Source of the DNA: Alphaproteobacteria bacterium | GTDB taxonomy: Bacteria > Pseudomonadota > Alphaproteobacteria > RF32 > CAG-977 | Length of the DNA: 7,969 nucleotides | Direction: 5' to 3' | NCBI GenBank assembly: GCA_017476085.1 | Contig: JAFVEJ010000057.1 | Coordinates: 1-7,969, forward strand | Shown here: in pieces, positions 1-6,541 of the stretch | Layout: each line of letters starts with the position of its first letter | How positions within the stretch are numbered: position 1 is the first letter of the stretch | Made by a program: the position numbers and the translations under genes | The notes under the pieces: model-generated | Database searches by the model: none | What the model was told of the DNA's origin: nothing | Seen by the model: the letters and a program-made list of their open reading frames with translations, nothing else

Positions 1-213
1 AGTAATTCCGAATTCATCTCGTCCGTTGACATCAATTTCTACGGATTTTAAATAAGCTGATAATTGACTGAAGGAACCGCTGACTAAAACCATTTTGAAA
101 GTAGGAAAGTCTTTGCGCATAAAAGCGATTGAGATAATAATCAGCAACAGAATCGCTGAAACAGCGATGCAAACAAGACCGACATCCATATTTTGCAAAT
201 TTAAATTTTGCAT
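1..213 (-). CDS. Unrecognised single-span membrane protein, N-terminal part (runs off the window)
   Basis: The frame opens with ATG at 213-211, immediately after the Enzyme I stop codon (TAA at 216-214), and stays open to the window edge, giving 71 codons of a longer protein. Residues about 11-32 form one strongly hydrophobic helix rich in Leu, Ile, Val and Ala. It is followed by Arg-Lys, which by the positive-inside rule places the short N-terminus outside and the rest in the cytoplasm. The visible part after the helix has no motif I recognise. A weak Shine-Dalgarno-like CAGG lies 9 bases before the ATG, inside the end of the Enzyme I gene. The zero-base spacing suggests translational coupling and membership of the same operon. 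An internal Met at residue 9 is an alternative start but has no better ribosome site. The function is unknown, and I am confident only that this is a real membrane-anchored coding start. Confidence 0.72.
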   Translation of the reverse strand, partial: MQNLNLQNMDVGLVCIAVSAILLLIIISIAFMRKDFPTFKMVLVSGSFSQLSAYLKSVEIDVNGRDEFGIT

Positions 214-2043
214 TTAATAGAACCTGATTCCTTCTTCAAAATCGTTAAAAGTTTTAATGATATCCGCAGGGACTTCAAGCGACAGCATACGATTAACAAA
301 GTGTTCCGTTTCCATCAAATTTAAAGAACGGATTCTTTCTTTAACCATAGGAATATTAATGGCCGGCATAGACAATTCCCGAATGCCCAAGCCGATTAAA
401 ACGGCGGCATAGCGATGATTGGAAGCCATTTCTCCGCATAGACTGACGGGAATTTGAGCTTTGTTGGCCGCATCCACAGTTCTTTTAATCAATTTAAGAA
501 TGGACGGATGCAGCGGATTGAACAAAGAAGCGACAAAAGCGTCCGTTCTGTCAACGGCCAACGTATATTGGATTAAATCGTTTGTGCCAATGGACAGGAA
601 ATCACAGTTTTTGGCTAAAGCTTCCGCCTCCAAAGCGGCCGCCGGCGTTTCGATCATAACCCCCAGCAAAGGCAGTCGGTCGGGCAGAGAAACTCCTTCG
701 TTTCGAAGTTCGCCGGCGCATTGACATAACATTTCTTTGGCGTGGAGGACTTCTTCCAAAGAAGAAACCATAGGCAGCAAAATACGGATATCGCCAAAAT
801 TGCAAGCTTTTAAAACAGCCCGAAATTGTGTTTTTAATAATCCCGATACGGCCAACGCGTAACGAATCCCGCGCAACCCCAATGCCGGATTTTCCGTTTT
901 TGGCGTATGTAACACGTCAGGGCATTTGTCTCCGCCGACATCAAATGTTCTGAACGTGATCGGTTTGCCTTCCATTCGGGCGGCAACTTGCCGCAATATT
1001 TCAAATTGTTCTTCCTCTTCAGGTAAAGTCTGGCGATTCAGGAACATATACTCGCTGCGCATCAAACCAATACCATCCGCGCCGGTTTGCAGCAAGAAGC
1101 CGACTTCATGAGGCAGATCGACGTTGCCTTTCAGTTGGATGAAAACCTGATCCGACGTGACGGAAGGCTGATTCTTTAAACGTTTAAGCGATCTTTTCCA
1201 ACGCAGAAAGTCCGATCTGTATTTGCGGTATAAAGTGATGTTTTCCTGCGTCGGGCAGAGAATGACTTTCCCGTAAGAGCCGTCAATAATAATAATATCG
1301 CCGGTTTGAGCAATACGCATCAAATCCGGAATTCCGACAATCGCCGGCAAGCCTAAAGATCTGGCCAACAATGCGGCATGGCTTTGGGCGGAGCCGCCGG
1401 CCGTGACAAAAGCGGAAATCTTCTGCAGGTTAAGCAATGCCGTGTCCGCCGCGTTTAAATCGTTTGAGATAACAACCGCATTTTCCGGCAGAGAAATAGC
1501 CTTTTCCGCACCTTCCGAAGTTAATAAATTCCGGATAATTTTGCTTCCGACACTTCTGATGTCTTCGATTCTGTCAGAGATATAAACGTCGTTTATTCCT
1601 GCAAAAACATCGGCAATGGAAGCTATTTCTCCCTGAACGGCGGCTTCTGCGTTAATTTGTCCCGTTTTAATGCGGTTGCAGACGCCTCGGATTAATCGGG
1701 ATCCTTTGAGCATATATCTGTAAACGTCAAAAAGAGTGTCTAAAGGATCACCTTCAAAAGCGCCTTTTGCCCGATCGACGATCGAATCAAATTGGGCGAT
1801 CGTTTTATGAACGGCATTTAAAAATCGTTCCTGTTCCGCAGAGATATTCTTTTCATTGATACGATATTGCGGAACGGATTGTTCTTTGCTGTCGTAAATG
1901 AAAACCCGCCCGATGATAATGCCGGGAGAAACGCCTTTCCCCTCGCGGACGATTTCAGATTTTTCGACGGATTGAAAAATCTCTCCGGAAGCGGGAGATG
2001 CGGAAAACGCGGGAAGTGTTTTAATTTTCGTTGAATTTGTCAT
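214..2043 (-). CDS. ptsI: PTS Enzyme I (phosphoenolpyruvate-protein phosphotransferase), no GAF domain
   Basis: This cytoplasmic enzyme transfers phosphate from PEP to HPr, the first step of a PTS relay. The protein has 609 residues. An N-terminal stretch of about 35 residues precedes the family's usual beginning (GKGVSPG, residues 36-41). The swivelling phosphohistidine domain has its acceptor at H222, followed by the usual AALLARSLGLPAIVG. The C-terminal PEP-binding barrel shows GLMRSEY (326-332), RTFDVGGDK (365-373), IETPAA (464-469), the highly conserved SIGTNDLIQYTLAVDR (484-499) and the catalytic cysteine in LCGEMAS (C536). The absence of an N-terminal GAF domain makes it resemble sugar-type Enzyme I (about 575 residues) more than nitrogen-type PtsP (about 750 residues), although databases may call it ptsP. 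The start overlaps the end of the HPr gene by 23 nt. No other Met lies near the N-terminus, so ATG at 2043 is the natural choice. The loop before H222 reads GGSAQSH, which departs from the usual PEP-utiliser signature. Confidence 0.95.
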   Translation of the reverse strand: MTNSTKIKTLPAFSASPASGEIFQSVEKSEIVREGKGVSPGIIIGRVFIYDSKEQSVPQYRINEKNISAEQERFLNAVHKTIAQFDSIVDRAKGAFEGDPLDTLFDVYRYMLKGSRLIRGVCNRIKTGQINAEAAVQGEIASIADVFAGINDVYISDRIEDIRSVGSKIIRNLLTSEGAEKAISLPENAVVISNDLNAADTALLNLQKISAFVTAGGSAQSHAALLARSLGLPAIVGIPDLMRIAQTGDIIIIDGSYGKVILCPTQENITLYRKYRSDFLRWKRSLKRLKNQPSVTSDQVFIQLKGNVDLPHEVGFLLQTGADGIGLMRSEYMFLNRQTLPEEEEQFEILRQVAARMEGKPITFRTFDVGGDKCPDVLHTPKTENPALGLRGIRYALAVSGLLKTQFRAVLKACNFGDIRILLPMVSSLEEVLHAKEMLCQCAGELRNEGVSLPDRLPLLGVMIETPAAALEAEALAKNCDFLSIGTNDLIQYTLAVDRTDAFVASLFNPLHPSILKLIKRTVDAANKAQIPVSLCGEMASNHRYAAVLIGLGIRELSMPAINIPMVKERIRSLNLMETEHFVNRMLSLEVPADIIKTFNDFEEGIRFY

Positions 2044-2296
2044 TGACCAGTTTTTCCAATGCGTTTAACGCTTTTTTTGCGTCTTTGCCTGAACAGACGA
2101 TATTGATTTCCGATTCGCAGGAGGCGCCGAGCATCATCAATCCCATAATGGAATGACCGGAAACGGAAAGGTCGTCTTTTTCAACGGTGATTTCAACGTC
2201 AAAAGAATCCGCCGTTCTGACAAAAGCCGCTGCTGCGCGGGCATGCAGACCTTTTTCATTGATGATTTTTAACTTTTTTGAGGCGCTGCAAACCAT
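2021..2296 (-). CDS. ptsH: HPr family phosphocarrier protein
   Basis: This small cytoplasmic phosphocarrier of 91 residues is close to the usual HPr length of 85-90. It accepts phosphate from Enzyme I on H18, within GLHARAAAAF (16-25), and passes it to an EIIA. The regulatory serine motif SIMGLMMLGA (49-58) is intact, so S49 is the predicted target of the HprK encoded just upstream. The residue two after the active histidine is Ala where enterobacterial and Gram-positive HPr have Pro (HARP). As far as I know, Ala is usual in alphaproteobacterial HPr/NPr. The gene starts 14 bp after the EIIA stop. The ribosome site is poor, with only a GGA 9 bases before the ATG, so translation may depend on ribosomes arriving from the EIIA gene. 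Its 3' end overlaps the Enzyme I start by 23 nt. Identification is secure. Whether it serves a sugar or a purely regulatory relay cannot be decided here. Confidence 0.95.
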   Translation of the reverse strand: MVCSASKKLKIINEKGLHARAAAAFVRTADSFDVEITVEKDDLSVSGHSIMGLMMLGASCESEINIVCSGKDAKKALNALEKLVNDKFNEN

Positions 2297-2310
2297 CGTC
2301 GGGAGTCCGT

Positions 2311-2712
2311 TTATTTATGATTTAACAAAACCGAAGCCGCATTAATGTATTTTTTGCCGGCTTCCTGCGCGCTTAACGTCGCTTCCGTTAAAGATTGAGT
2401 TGACCGTACTTGCGCCAGCTTGATCAGCATCGGCAAATTCATGCCGGCTAAAACTTCGATGTTGTCATTATTCATCATTGATATAGCCAGATTTGAAGGC
2501 GTTCCGCCAAACATATCCGTCAAAACGATAACGCCGTCACCCGTATTCAAAACTTTAATCTTATCCTGAATTTCCATTCGGCGCTGTTCCATATCATCCG
2601 AAGGAAAAATGCTGACGGTTTCGACAGCTTCCTGCGGGCCGACAACATGTTCCATAACGGCCTTCATTTCTTCGGCCAAATGTCTGTGAGAAACTAAAAG
2701 CAAACCAATCAT
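2311..2712 (-). CDS. manX: PTS EIIA component, mannose family (regulatory stand-alone EIIA)
   Basis: The 133 residues match the EIIA-Man domain in full with no fused EIIB, whereas E. coli ManX is an EIIA-EIIB fusion. The N-terminal strand MIGLLLVSH ends in the predicted phospho-acceptor H9. The second family hallmark, the aspartate motif DMFGGTPSN, is at 66-74, and EHVVGPQ (21-27) is typical of the alphaproteobacterial proteins. It would receive phosphate from HPr in the cytoplasm. With no EIIB, EIIC or EIID gene nearby, the role is probably regulatory, as inferred for the equivalent gene in rhizobia. The start at 2712 lies 2 bp after the rapZ stop, with AGGA at 2722-2725 giving 9-base spacing. 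The usual Gly after the active His (THG) is replaced by Arg, and a second His follows (SHRH). The gene symbol follows rhizobial usage and is not meant to imply mannose transport. Confidence 0.93.
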   Translation of the reverse strand: MIGLLLVSHRHLAEEMKAVMEHVVGPQEAVETVSIFPSDDMEQRRMEIQDKIKVLNTGDGVIVLTDMFGGTPSNLAISMMNNDNIEVLAGMNLPMLIKLAQVRSTQSLTEATLSAQEAGKKYINAASVLLNHK

Positions 2713-2714
2713 AA

Positions 2715-3581
2715 TTATTTTTCCTGTTTGATTTTATCCAATTCGCGATGAGTCAAAGTTACAATACACTTTTTTTGCGAAAAAAGCCATTTATAAAGTT
2801 GTTCCGCGATATAAACGGATCGATGCTTTCCGCCCGTGCAGCCGACGGCGATTGTCAGACGGGTTTTTCCTTCCTGCAGAAATCGCGGAAAAAGAGGCTG
2901 TAAAAAATCTGTCAGACGTTTAAAGAAAGAAGCGTAATCCGCGTCTTGTTCAATATAAGCGCCGACTAAAGAATCCTTGCCTGTTAAAGGACGCAAATCG
3001 GGATCATAATAAGGATTGCGCAGGAAACGTACGTCAAAAACCAGATCGGCTTCGCGCGGCAGACCTTCGCGATAGGAAAAAGACATAACGGAAACGACTA
3101 ATTCTTTGGATAAAGCAGCACTGATTTCCGATTCAATCGTCGCTCTTAATTGGGAAATTTTAAGCTCGGTCGTATCAATGATCAAATCCGCTTTATTGCG
3201 TAGCGGAGTCATCAAAACGCGTTCCTGAGCTATTCCGTCGCTGAGTTTTTTATTTCTGGCCAGCGGATGCGAACGTCGTGTTTCCGTAAAACGGCGCAGC
3301 AAATGTTCGTCATCGCAGTCCAAAAAAATGATTTTCTCGGCAATATCTTTATCTTTTTTTATTCCCGCGCACAGACGGCACAGTTCATCGCAGTCAAAGT
3401 CCCGCGTTCTGGCATCGATTCCAACCGCGACGGGGGAGTCGTCTTTTGTGTCCGTGACAACTTGGGATAAAAGGGAAAGGGGAAGGTTGTCTATTACTTC
3501 AAATCCCGTATCTTCCAGAATTTTTAAAACGCTGGATTTGCCTGCGCCCGACACACCGCTGACAATGACAAACCGTTTCAT
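2715..3581 (-). CDS. rapZ: RapZ/YvcJ family P-loop nucleotide-binding protein (RNase adapter)
   Basis: This 288-residue protein is full length for the RapZ (UPF0042) family. A Walker A motif GVSGAGKSS occupies 9-17, followed by VIDNLP (29-34) and VGIDARTR (53-60). The C-terminal domain carries the family hallmarks FDVRFLRNPYYDPDLRPLTG (182-201) and GCTGGKHRSV (247-256), ending in a Lys-rich tail (THRELDKIKQEK). In E. coli, RapZ binds the small RNA GlmZ and delivers it to RNase E, and it senses glucosamine-6-phosphate. In Bacillus, YvcJ hydrolyses GTP. The target RNA or ligand in this organism is unknown. The start codon overlaps the hprK stop as ATGA, and AAGG 7 bases upstream (3589-3592) supports it. 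In enterobacteria rapZ sits between ptsN and npr, so residence among PTS genes is a recurrent theme, here with hprK on one side and EIIA on the other. Family assignment is very secure. The RNA-adapter role is inferred. Confidence 0.95.
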   Translation of the reverse strand: MKRFVIVSGVSGAGKSSVLKILEDTGFEVIDNLPLSLLSQVVTDTKDDSPVAVGIDARTRDFDCDELCRLCAGIKKDKDIAEKIIFLDCDDEHLLRRFTETRRSHPLARNKKLSDGIAQERVLMTPLRNKADLIIDTTELKISQLRATIESEISAALSKELVVSVMSFSYREGLPREADLVFDVRFLRNPYYDPDLRPLTGKDSLVGAYIEQDADYASFFKRLTDFLQPLFPRFLQEGKTRLTIAVGCTGGKHRSVYIAEQLYKWLFSQKKCIVTLTHRELDKIKQEK

Positions 3582-4009
3582 CTTATTACCTTCTTTTGTC
3601 CGTTTAGAATTTGAACGTATGTTTTAACTTTTAATGCCGCGGAAGCTTCGAAGGCATTCAAACGGAAAACGGGTATTTCCAGGCCGCTGATGACTTCTGT
3701 TTCCGGCATGGGCATTCTGTCAATTTTTTCTTCCGTTCGCAAGTCCAGTTTAAGGTGTATTTCCGTTTGAGGAATAAAAGGCATATGAACAATTCCGATT
3801 CCCCGGATTTCCAATAAACCGCGCAAGGGTTCCGGGCATGAGGCGATCAATTTGCCGCCAACGTTTTCGATTTGTGTTTGATCGTCGGCGACCAGTCGGG
3901 CTCCCAGATCAATCAGTCTTAAACACAGATCGGATTTTCCGGTTCCGGATTTCCCGCAAATCAGCAGGCCTTTTCCCATCAATTCAACGCAGGAAGCATG
4001 AACGGACAT
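3578..4009 (-). CDS. hprK: HPr kinase/phosphorylase, short alphaproteobacterial form
   Basis: This enzyme phosphorylates HPr on its regulatory serine using ATP or pyrophosphate, and can remove the phosphate again. At 143 residues it consists only of the C-terminal catalytic domain. The Firmicutes enzyme is about 310 residues with an additional N-terminal domain, and the short form is normal in Alphaproteobacteria. The protein begins with the conserved active-site histidine region (VHASCV, H4). The Walker A loop GKSGTGKS is at 19-26, the paired aspartates LVADD at 39-43, and the family signature LEIRGIGI at 66-73. Its likely substrate HPr is encoded two genes downstream in the same transcript, with the SIMG serine motif intact. 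The start codon shares one base with the chvG stop (TAATG), and AGGA at 4019-4022 provides the ribosome site. Its stop overlaps the rapZ start (ATGA). I see no missing catalytic residue. The short length is therefore not a truncation. Confidence 0.95.
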   Translation of the reverse strand: MSVHASCVELMGKGLLICGKSGTGKSDLCLRLIDLGARLVADDQTQIENVGGKLIASCPEPLRGLLEIRGIGIVHMPFIPQTEIHLKLDLRTEEKIDRMPMPETEVISGLEIPVFRLNAFEASAALKVKTYVQILNGQKKVIR

Positions 4010-5763
4010 TAGGATATTTCCTCGTAAATCGGCAAAAGAACAACAAACGAAGCGCCTAAAACTATTCCTTCCGATGTTTTTCTGTTTTCCGCATATATTT
4101 TTCCGTTAAATCCGGAAATGATTTTTTCCGAAATGGACAGTCCCAATCCGGAATGGTTTCCGAATTGTTCGGAAGTCGGTCGTTCGCAATAAAATCGTTG
4201 AAACAGTTTTTCTTCATCTCCGGAGGGAATGCCGGGGCCTTCGTCATTAAAACGCAGCTCTAATAAATTTTTGTTTTTTAGATTCGCTTCAACGGAAATT
4301 TCCGAATGATCCGGCGTAAAAGAAATTGCATTGCCGATCAGATTATAAAAAACTTGCGCCAGACGCGTTTCCATGCCCAGAATAAGCACATCTTTTGAAA
4401 GGTTGATATCCCAACGCAAAGCAAAGCGGATATTCCTTTTCGTTGCGGCTTCTCCTAAATTATAGACCTCAATCATAGAGGAAAGAAGCTTATGAATGTT
4501 AATTATTTCAAAGACTTCTCTGGACAATTCGGCGTCCAGCCGCGACAAGTTCGAAATATCCGTAATCAAGCGATCCAAACGCAAAACATCGTTATGCATA
4601 ATTGAAATCAGGCGCTTTTTTTTGTCTTCGTTGGAAATATGGTCGATCGTTTCGATTGCGCTGAGCATAGACGAAAGCGGGTTATAGATTTGATGGGAAA
4701 CGTCCGCGGCAAAACGTTCTGTCGCGTCCAGACGTTCCCACAAAGTATCCGTCATTTTGATCAAAGCGCCGGATAACGCGCCGATTTCATCATGACGCTT
4801 CGTTTCATCCGGAATCCTTTGTCTGCGTCCGCCGCTGACGCGGATATTCACGGCGGCGGTGGACAAACGGTTCAACGGAATGACGATAGTCCGCATCATA
4901 AAGTATGACAGCAGAATTGTAACGGCTAAAGCCAGAGCAAACAAACGGAATACGGCCAAACGGAAAGCGATCAGGTTTTTTAAAACGTTTTCAATTCCGC
5001 CGGTTACCATAATGGCGCCGACGATTTGGTCTTCGAAAACAACGGGAACGGAAACACTTAAAATCCGGCCGTAACCTTCCAGATATCTGATTTCAGACGC
5101 GAAAACGCCGTCCCCCAAGGCGGTTCCGACCTCATAATAATCGAATGCCGTTTGATTTTTCGGTTCGTCATAACGCGGCAGTTTGTTGTTGTCAAACAAG
5201 TTGATCAAGAACGAATTTTCGTTAATAAGATGCTGCTGCGGTTTTTCTCCGCTTAGGCGACTGTCGGCCGTTAAAACGCCGTTGTGGTCAAACAAACGGA
5301 CGCGCACTCTGTCCAATGACGGCAAACGTCTTAGAATACGACGGGCCGCATCCGGCAACAAACGGAAAATTTCCCGCGGCATATGAGAGGCCAGACCGCC
5401 GGATAAACCAAAAGTGGAAAGAAGAGAATATCTTGTACGTTCGTTTTCATAATAACCGGCTTCTTCTCTGCGTTCCTGCTCCAAAGGCAGAGAAGAGGCC
5501 GCAAATTCGGAATTGACCGCGCCTTCGCTGACAGCCAGAGCCATCAGCTCCGCCTGAATTTTCAATACCTTGATTTCCGCGTCAATTAATCCGGTTTGAT
5601 AATGATCCATATAAAACAATCCGGCAACCAGCAAAGCCGGCGCCAGCAGGTTTAACAGCAGCAGCCGCCATGACAACGGAGACCGAATTACCGAAAGCGT
5701 TTTAAAATTGCTCCAGTTTTGACGAAGATGCTGAATAAACGTTTTAAAGGATCGGCGGGACAC
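4009..5763 (-). CDS. chvG: ChvG-type envelope sensor histidine kinase
   Basis: This inner-membrane sensor kinase, partner of the ChvI encoded just upstream, has 584 residues, close to rhizobial ChvG/ExoS. A first membrane helix at about 33-52 is followed by a periplasmic sensor region of about 210 residues with the family pattern GVLTADSR (162-169) and a late SVPVVFEDQIVGAIMVT (238-254). A second helix lies at about 267-290, then HAMP (291-345), the dimerisation/phospho-acceptor helix with H357, the N-box around N474 and N478, the G1 box DEGPGIP (507-513), and FGNHSGLGLSIS (534-545), which is diagnostic of ChvG. Translation starts at GTG, supported by AAGGA at 5773-5777 with 9-base spacing; the next in-frame ATG is residue 52, too far in. 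The residue after the phospho-acceptor His is Gln (CAA), where the H-box almost always has Glu or Asp, which could lower autokinase activity or shift the kinase/phosphatase balance. ExoR, the periplasmic regulator known in rhizobia, is not encoded here. Confidence 0.92.
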   Translation of the reverse strand: MSRRSFKTFIQHLRQNWSNFKTLSVIRSPLSWRLLLLNLLAPALLVAGLFYMDHYQTGLIDAEIKVLKIQAELMALAVSEGAVNSEFAASSLPLEQERREEAGYYENERTRYSLLSTFGLSGGLASHMPREIFRLLPDAARRILRRLPSLDRVRVRLFDHNGVLTADSRLSGEKPQQHLINENSFLINLFDNNKLPRYDEPKNQTAFDYYEVGTALGDGVFASEIRYLEGYGRILSVSVPVVFEDQIVGAIMVTGGIENVLKNLIAFRLAVFRLFALALAVTILLSYFMMRTIVIPLNRLSTAAVNIRVSGGRRQRIPDETKRHDEIGALSGALIKMTDTLWERLDATERFAADVSHQIYNPLSSMLSAIETIDHISNEDKKKRLISIMHNDVLRLDRLITDISNLSRLDAELSREVFEIINIHKLLSSMIEVYNLGEAATKRNIRFALRWDINLSKDVLILGMETRLAQVFYNLIGNAISFTPDHSEISVEANLKNKNLLELRFNDEGPGIPSGDEEKLFQRFYCERPTSEQFGNHSGLGLSISEKIISGFNGKIYAENRKTSEGIVLGASFVVLLPIYEEIS

Positions 5764-5769
5764 GGATTT

Positions 5770-6474
5770 TTATCCTTCGCGATAACGGTATCCGACACCG
5801 TACAGAGTTTCTATGCAGGAAAAATCCTGATCAATATCTTTAAATTTTTTACGCAGGCGTTTGATATGACTGTCAACGGTTCTGTCGTCGATATAAACAT
5901 TTGTACCGTAAGCGCTGTCGATCAGCTGATCGCGCGTTTTAACGATTCCCGTTTTTTCAATCAAAGAATAAAGCATCAAAAATTCCGTTATCGTCAGGTC
6001 AACCGGCTGATCTTTCCACAAACACAAATGGCGGGTCTTGTTCATTTCCAATGCGCCGCGTTTCAGAACGACATCTTCCCGGGCTTCGTCGGAATCTTTA
6101 TTGATGATCGGATCGGAACGGCGCAGCAAAACTTTGATTCGGGCAATCAATAAATTCGGGGAAAACGGCTTTTTGATATAATCGTCCGCTCCCATGCGCA
6201 GGCCGCACAACTCGTCGATTTCATCTTCTTTACTGGTCAAAAAGATAACGGGAACATTTGACTTTTTGCGCAGTTCCTGCAGCGTCTCCAATCCGTCCAT
6301 ACGCGGCATTTTTATGTCCAAAACGACCAGAGACACCTGTTCTTTCAAAACACCCTGCAATCCGGACAGACCGTCATTATAGGTCAGAACTTCGTAGCCT
6401 TCTTCTTCCAATAACATTGAAACGGATGTTAAAATATTTTGGTCGTCATCAATTAAAGCTATTTTGTTTTCCAC
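5770..6474 (-). CDS. chvI: ChvI-type OmpR-family response regulator
   Basis: This DNA-binding response regulator of 234 residues is the output partner of the adjacent ChvG kinase. The receiver domain (about 3-118) shows the acidic pair around D9-D11, phospho-acceptor D53 in DIKMPRMDG, the switch Thr T80 in [13 protein letters not shown], and K102 in the IKKPFSP segment. These stretches closely resemble rhizobial ChvI. The C-terminal half (about 136-232) is a winged-helix domain with [23 protein letters not shown] and a final GVGYRYR. In rhizobia and Caulobacter, ChvI controls envelope, exopolysaccharide or acid-stress genes; the regulon here is unknown. The start is GTG at 6474-6472 with a strong GGGGAG ribosome site 8 bases upstream (6483-6488). 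It is the first gene after the only sizeable intergenic gap and therefore the probable head of the operon, with chvG 6 bp downstream. All phosphorylation-pocket residues are present. Confidence 0.93.
   Translation of the reverse strand: MENKIALIDDDQNILTSVSMLLEEEGYEVLTYNDGLSGLQGVLKEQVSLVVLDIKMPRMDGLETLQELRKKSNVPVIFLTSKEDEIDELCGLRMGADDYIKKPFSPNLLIARIKVLLRRSDPIINKDSDEAREDVVLKRGALEMNKTRHLCLWKDQPVDLTITEFLMLYSLIEKTGIVKTRDQLIDSAYGTNVYIDDRTVDSHIKRLRKKFKDIDQDFSCIETLYGVGYRYREG
5773..5777 (-). promoter_or_regulatory. Ribosome-binding site deciding the GTG start of chvG
   Basis: AAGGA on the minus strand lies across the last codons of chvI and ends 9 bases before GTG at 5763-5761. With no ATG for the next 51 codons, this site fixes the unusual start. 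It suggests translational coupling of regulator and kinase. Confidence 0.7.
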
Positions 6475-6482
6475 GTTAAGCT

Positions 6483-6488
6483 CTCCCC
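6483..6488 (-). promoter_or_regulatory. Ribosome-binding site deciding the GTG start of chvI
   Basis: GGGGAG on the minus strand ends 8 bases before GTG at 6474-6472. It is the strongest Shine-Dalgarno match in the window. It supports a GTG start giving [10 protein letters not shown], which fits the beginning of ChvI receiver domains. Confidence 0.75.
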
Positions 6489-6505
6489 GACAATTAGAAG
6501 TCTCT

Positions 6506-6534
6506 ATTTTAACAGAAGGTTTTATTGAAATAAA
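6506..6534 (-). promoter_or_regulatory. Candidate sigma-70-type promoter ahead of chvI
   Basis: On the minus strand, TTTATT at 6534-6529 and TAAAAT at 6511-6506 are separated by 17 bp. The -10 hexamer matches the consensus at 5 of 6 positions, the -35 only at about 3 of 6. Initiation would fall near 6499 and leave a leader of about 25 nt containing the GGGGAG ribosome site. It sits in the 67-bp gap between rlmN and chvI, the only gap in the window large enough for a promoter. The region is AT-rich, so a chance match is possible. Confidence 0.35.
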
Positions 6535-6541
6535 GATTGTT

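Larger units (their letters stand above)
1..6474 (-). other. Probable single operon: chvI-chvG-hprK-rapZ-EIIA-HPr-Enzyme I-membrane protein
   Basis: Eight consecutive genes on the minus strand are separated by 6 bp (chvI/chvG), a 1-nt overlap (chvG/hprK), a 4-nt overlap (hprK/rapZ), 2 bp (rapZ/EIIA), 14 bp (EIIA/HPr), a 23-nt overlap (HPr/Enzyme I) and 0 bp (Enzyme I/next gene). There is no room for internal terminators, and I see no GC-rich hairpin followed by a T-run at any junction. The layout puts sensing (ChvG/ChvI), HPr serine phosphorylation (HprK), an RNA-adapter family protein (RapZ) and a permease-free PTS relay under one probable promoter. The order chvI-chvG-hprK followed by EIIA and HPr is known from Alphaproteobacteria. 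Inclusion of rapZ and Enzyme I makes the relay self-contained. Confidence 0.8.

Noticed and set aside
214..2043. Nitrogen-type PtsP with an N-terminal GAF sensor
   Set aside because: Only about 35 residues precede the Enzyme I domain, far too few for a GAF domain.
3578..4009. hprK as a truncated pseudogene, because it is less than half the Firmicutes length
   Set aside because: The kinase domain is complete, with Walker A and the LEIRG signature. The short form is normal in Alphaproteobacteria, and its HPr substrate is encoded nearby.
5719..6153. Plus-strand open frame of 144 codons opposite chvI and the start of chvG
   Set aside because: It is antisense to well-conserved receiver and winged-helix domains, has no recognisable motif, and follows from the composition of the real genes.
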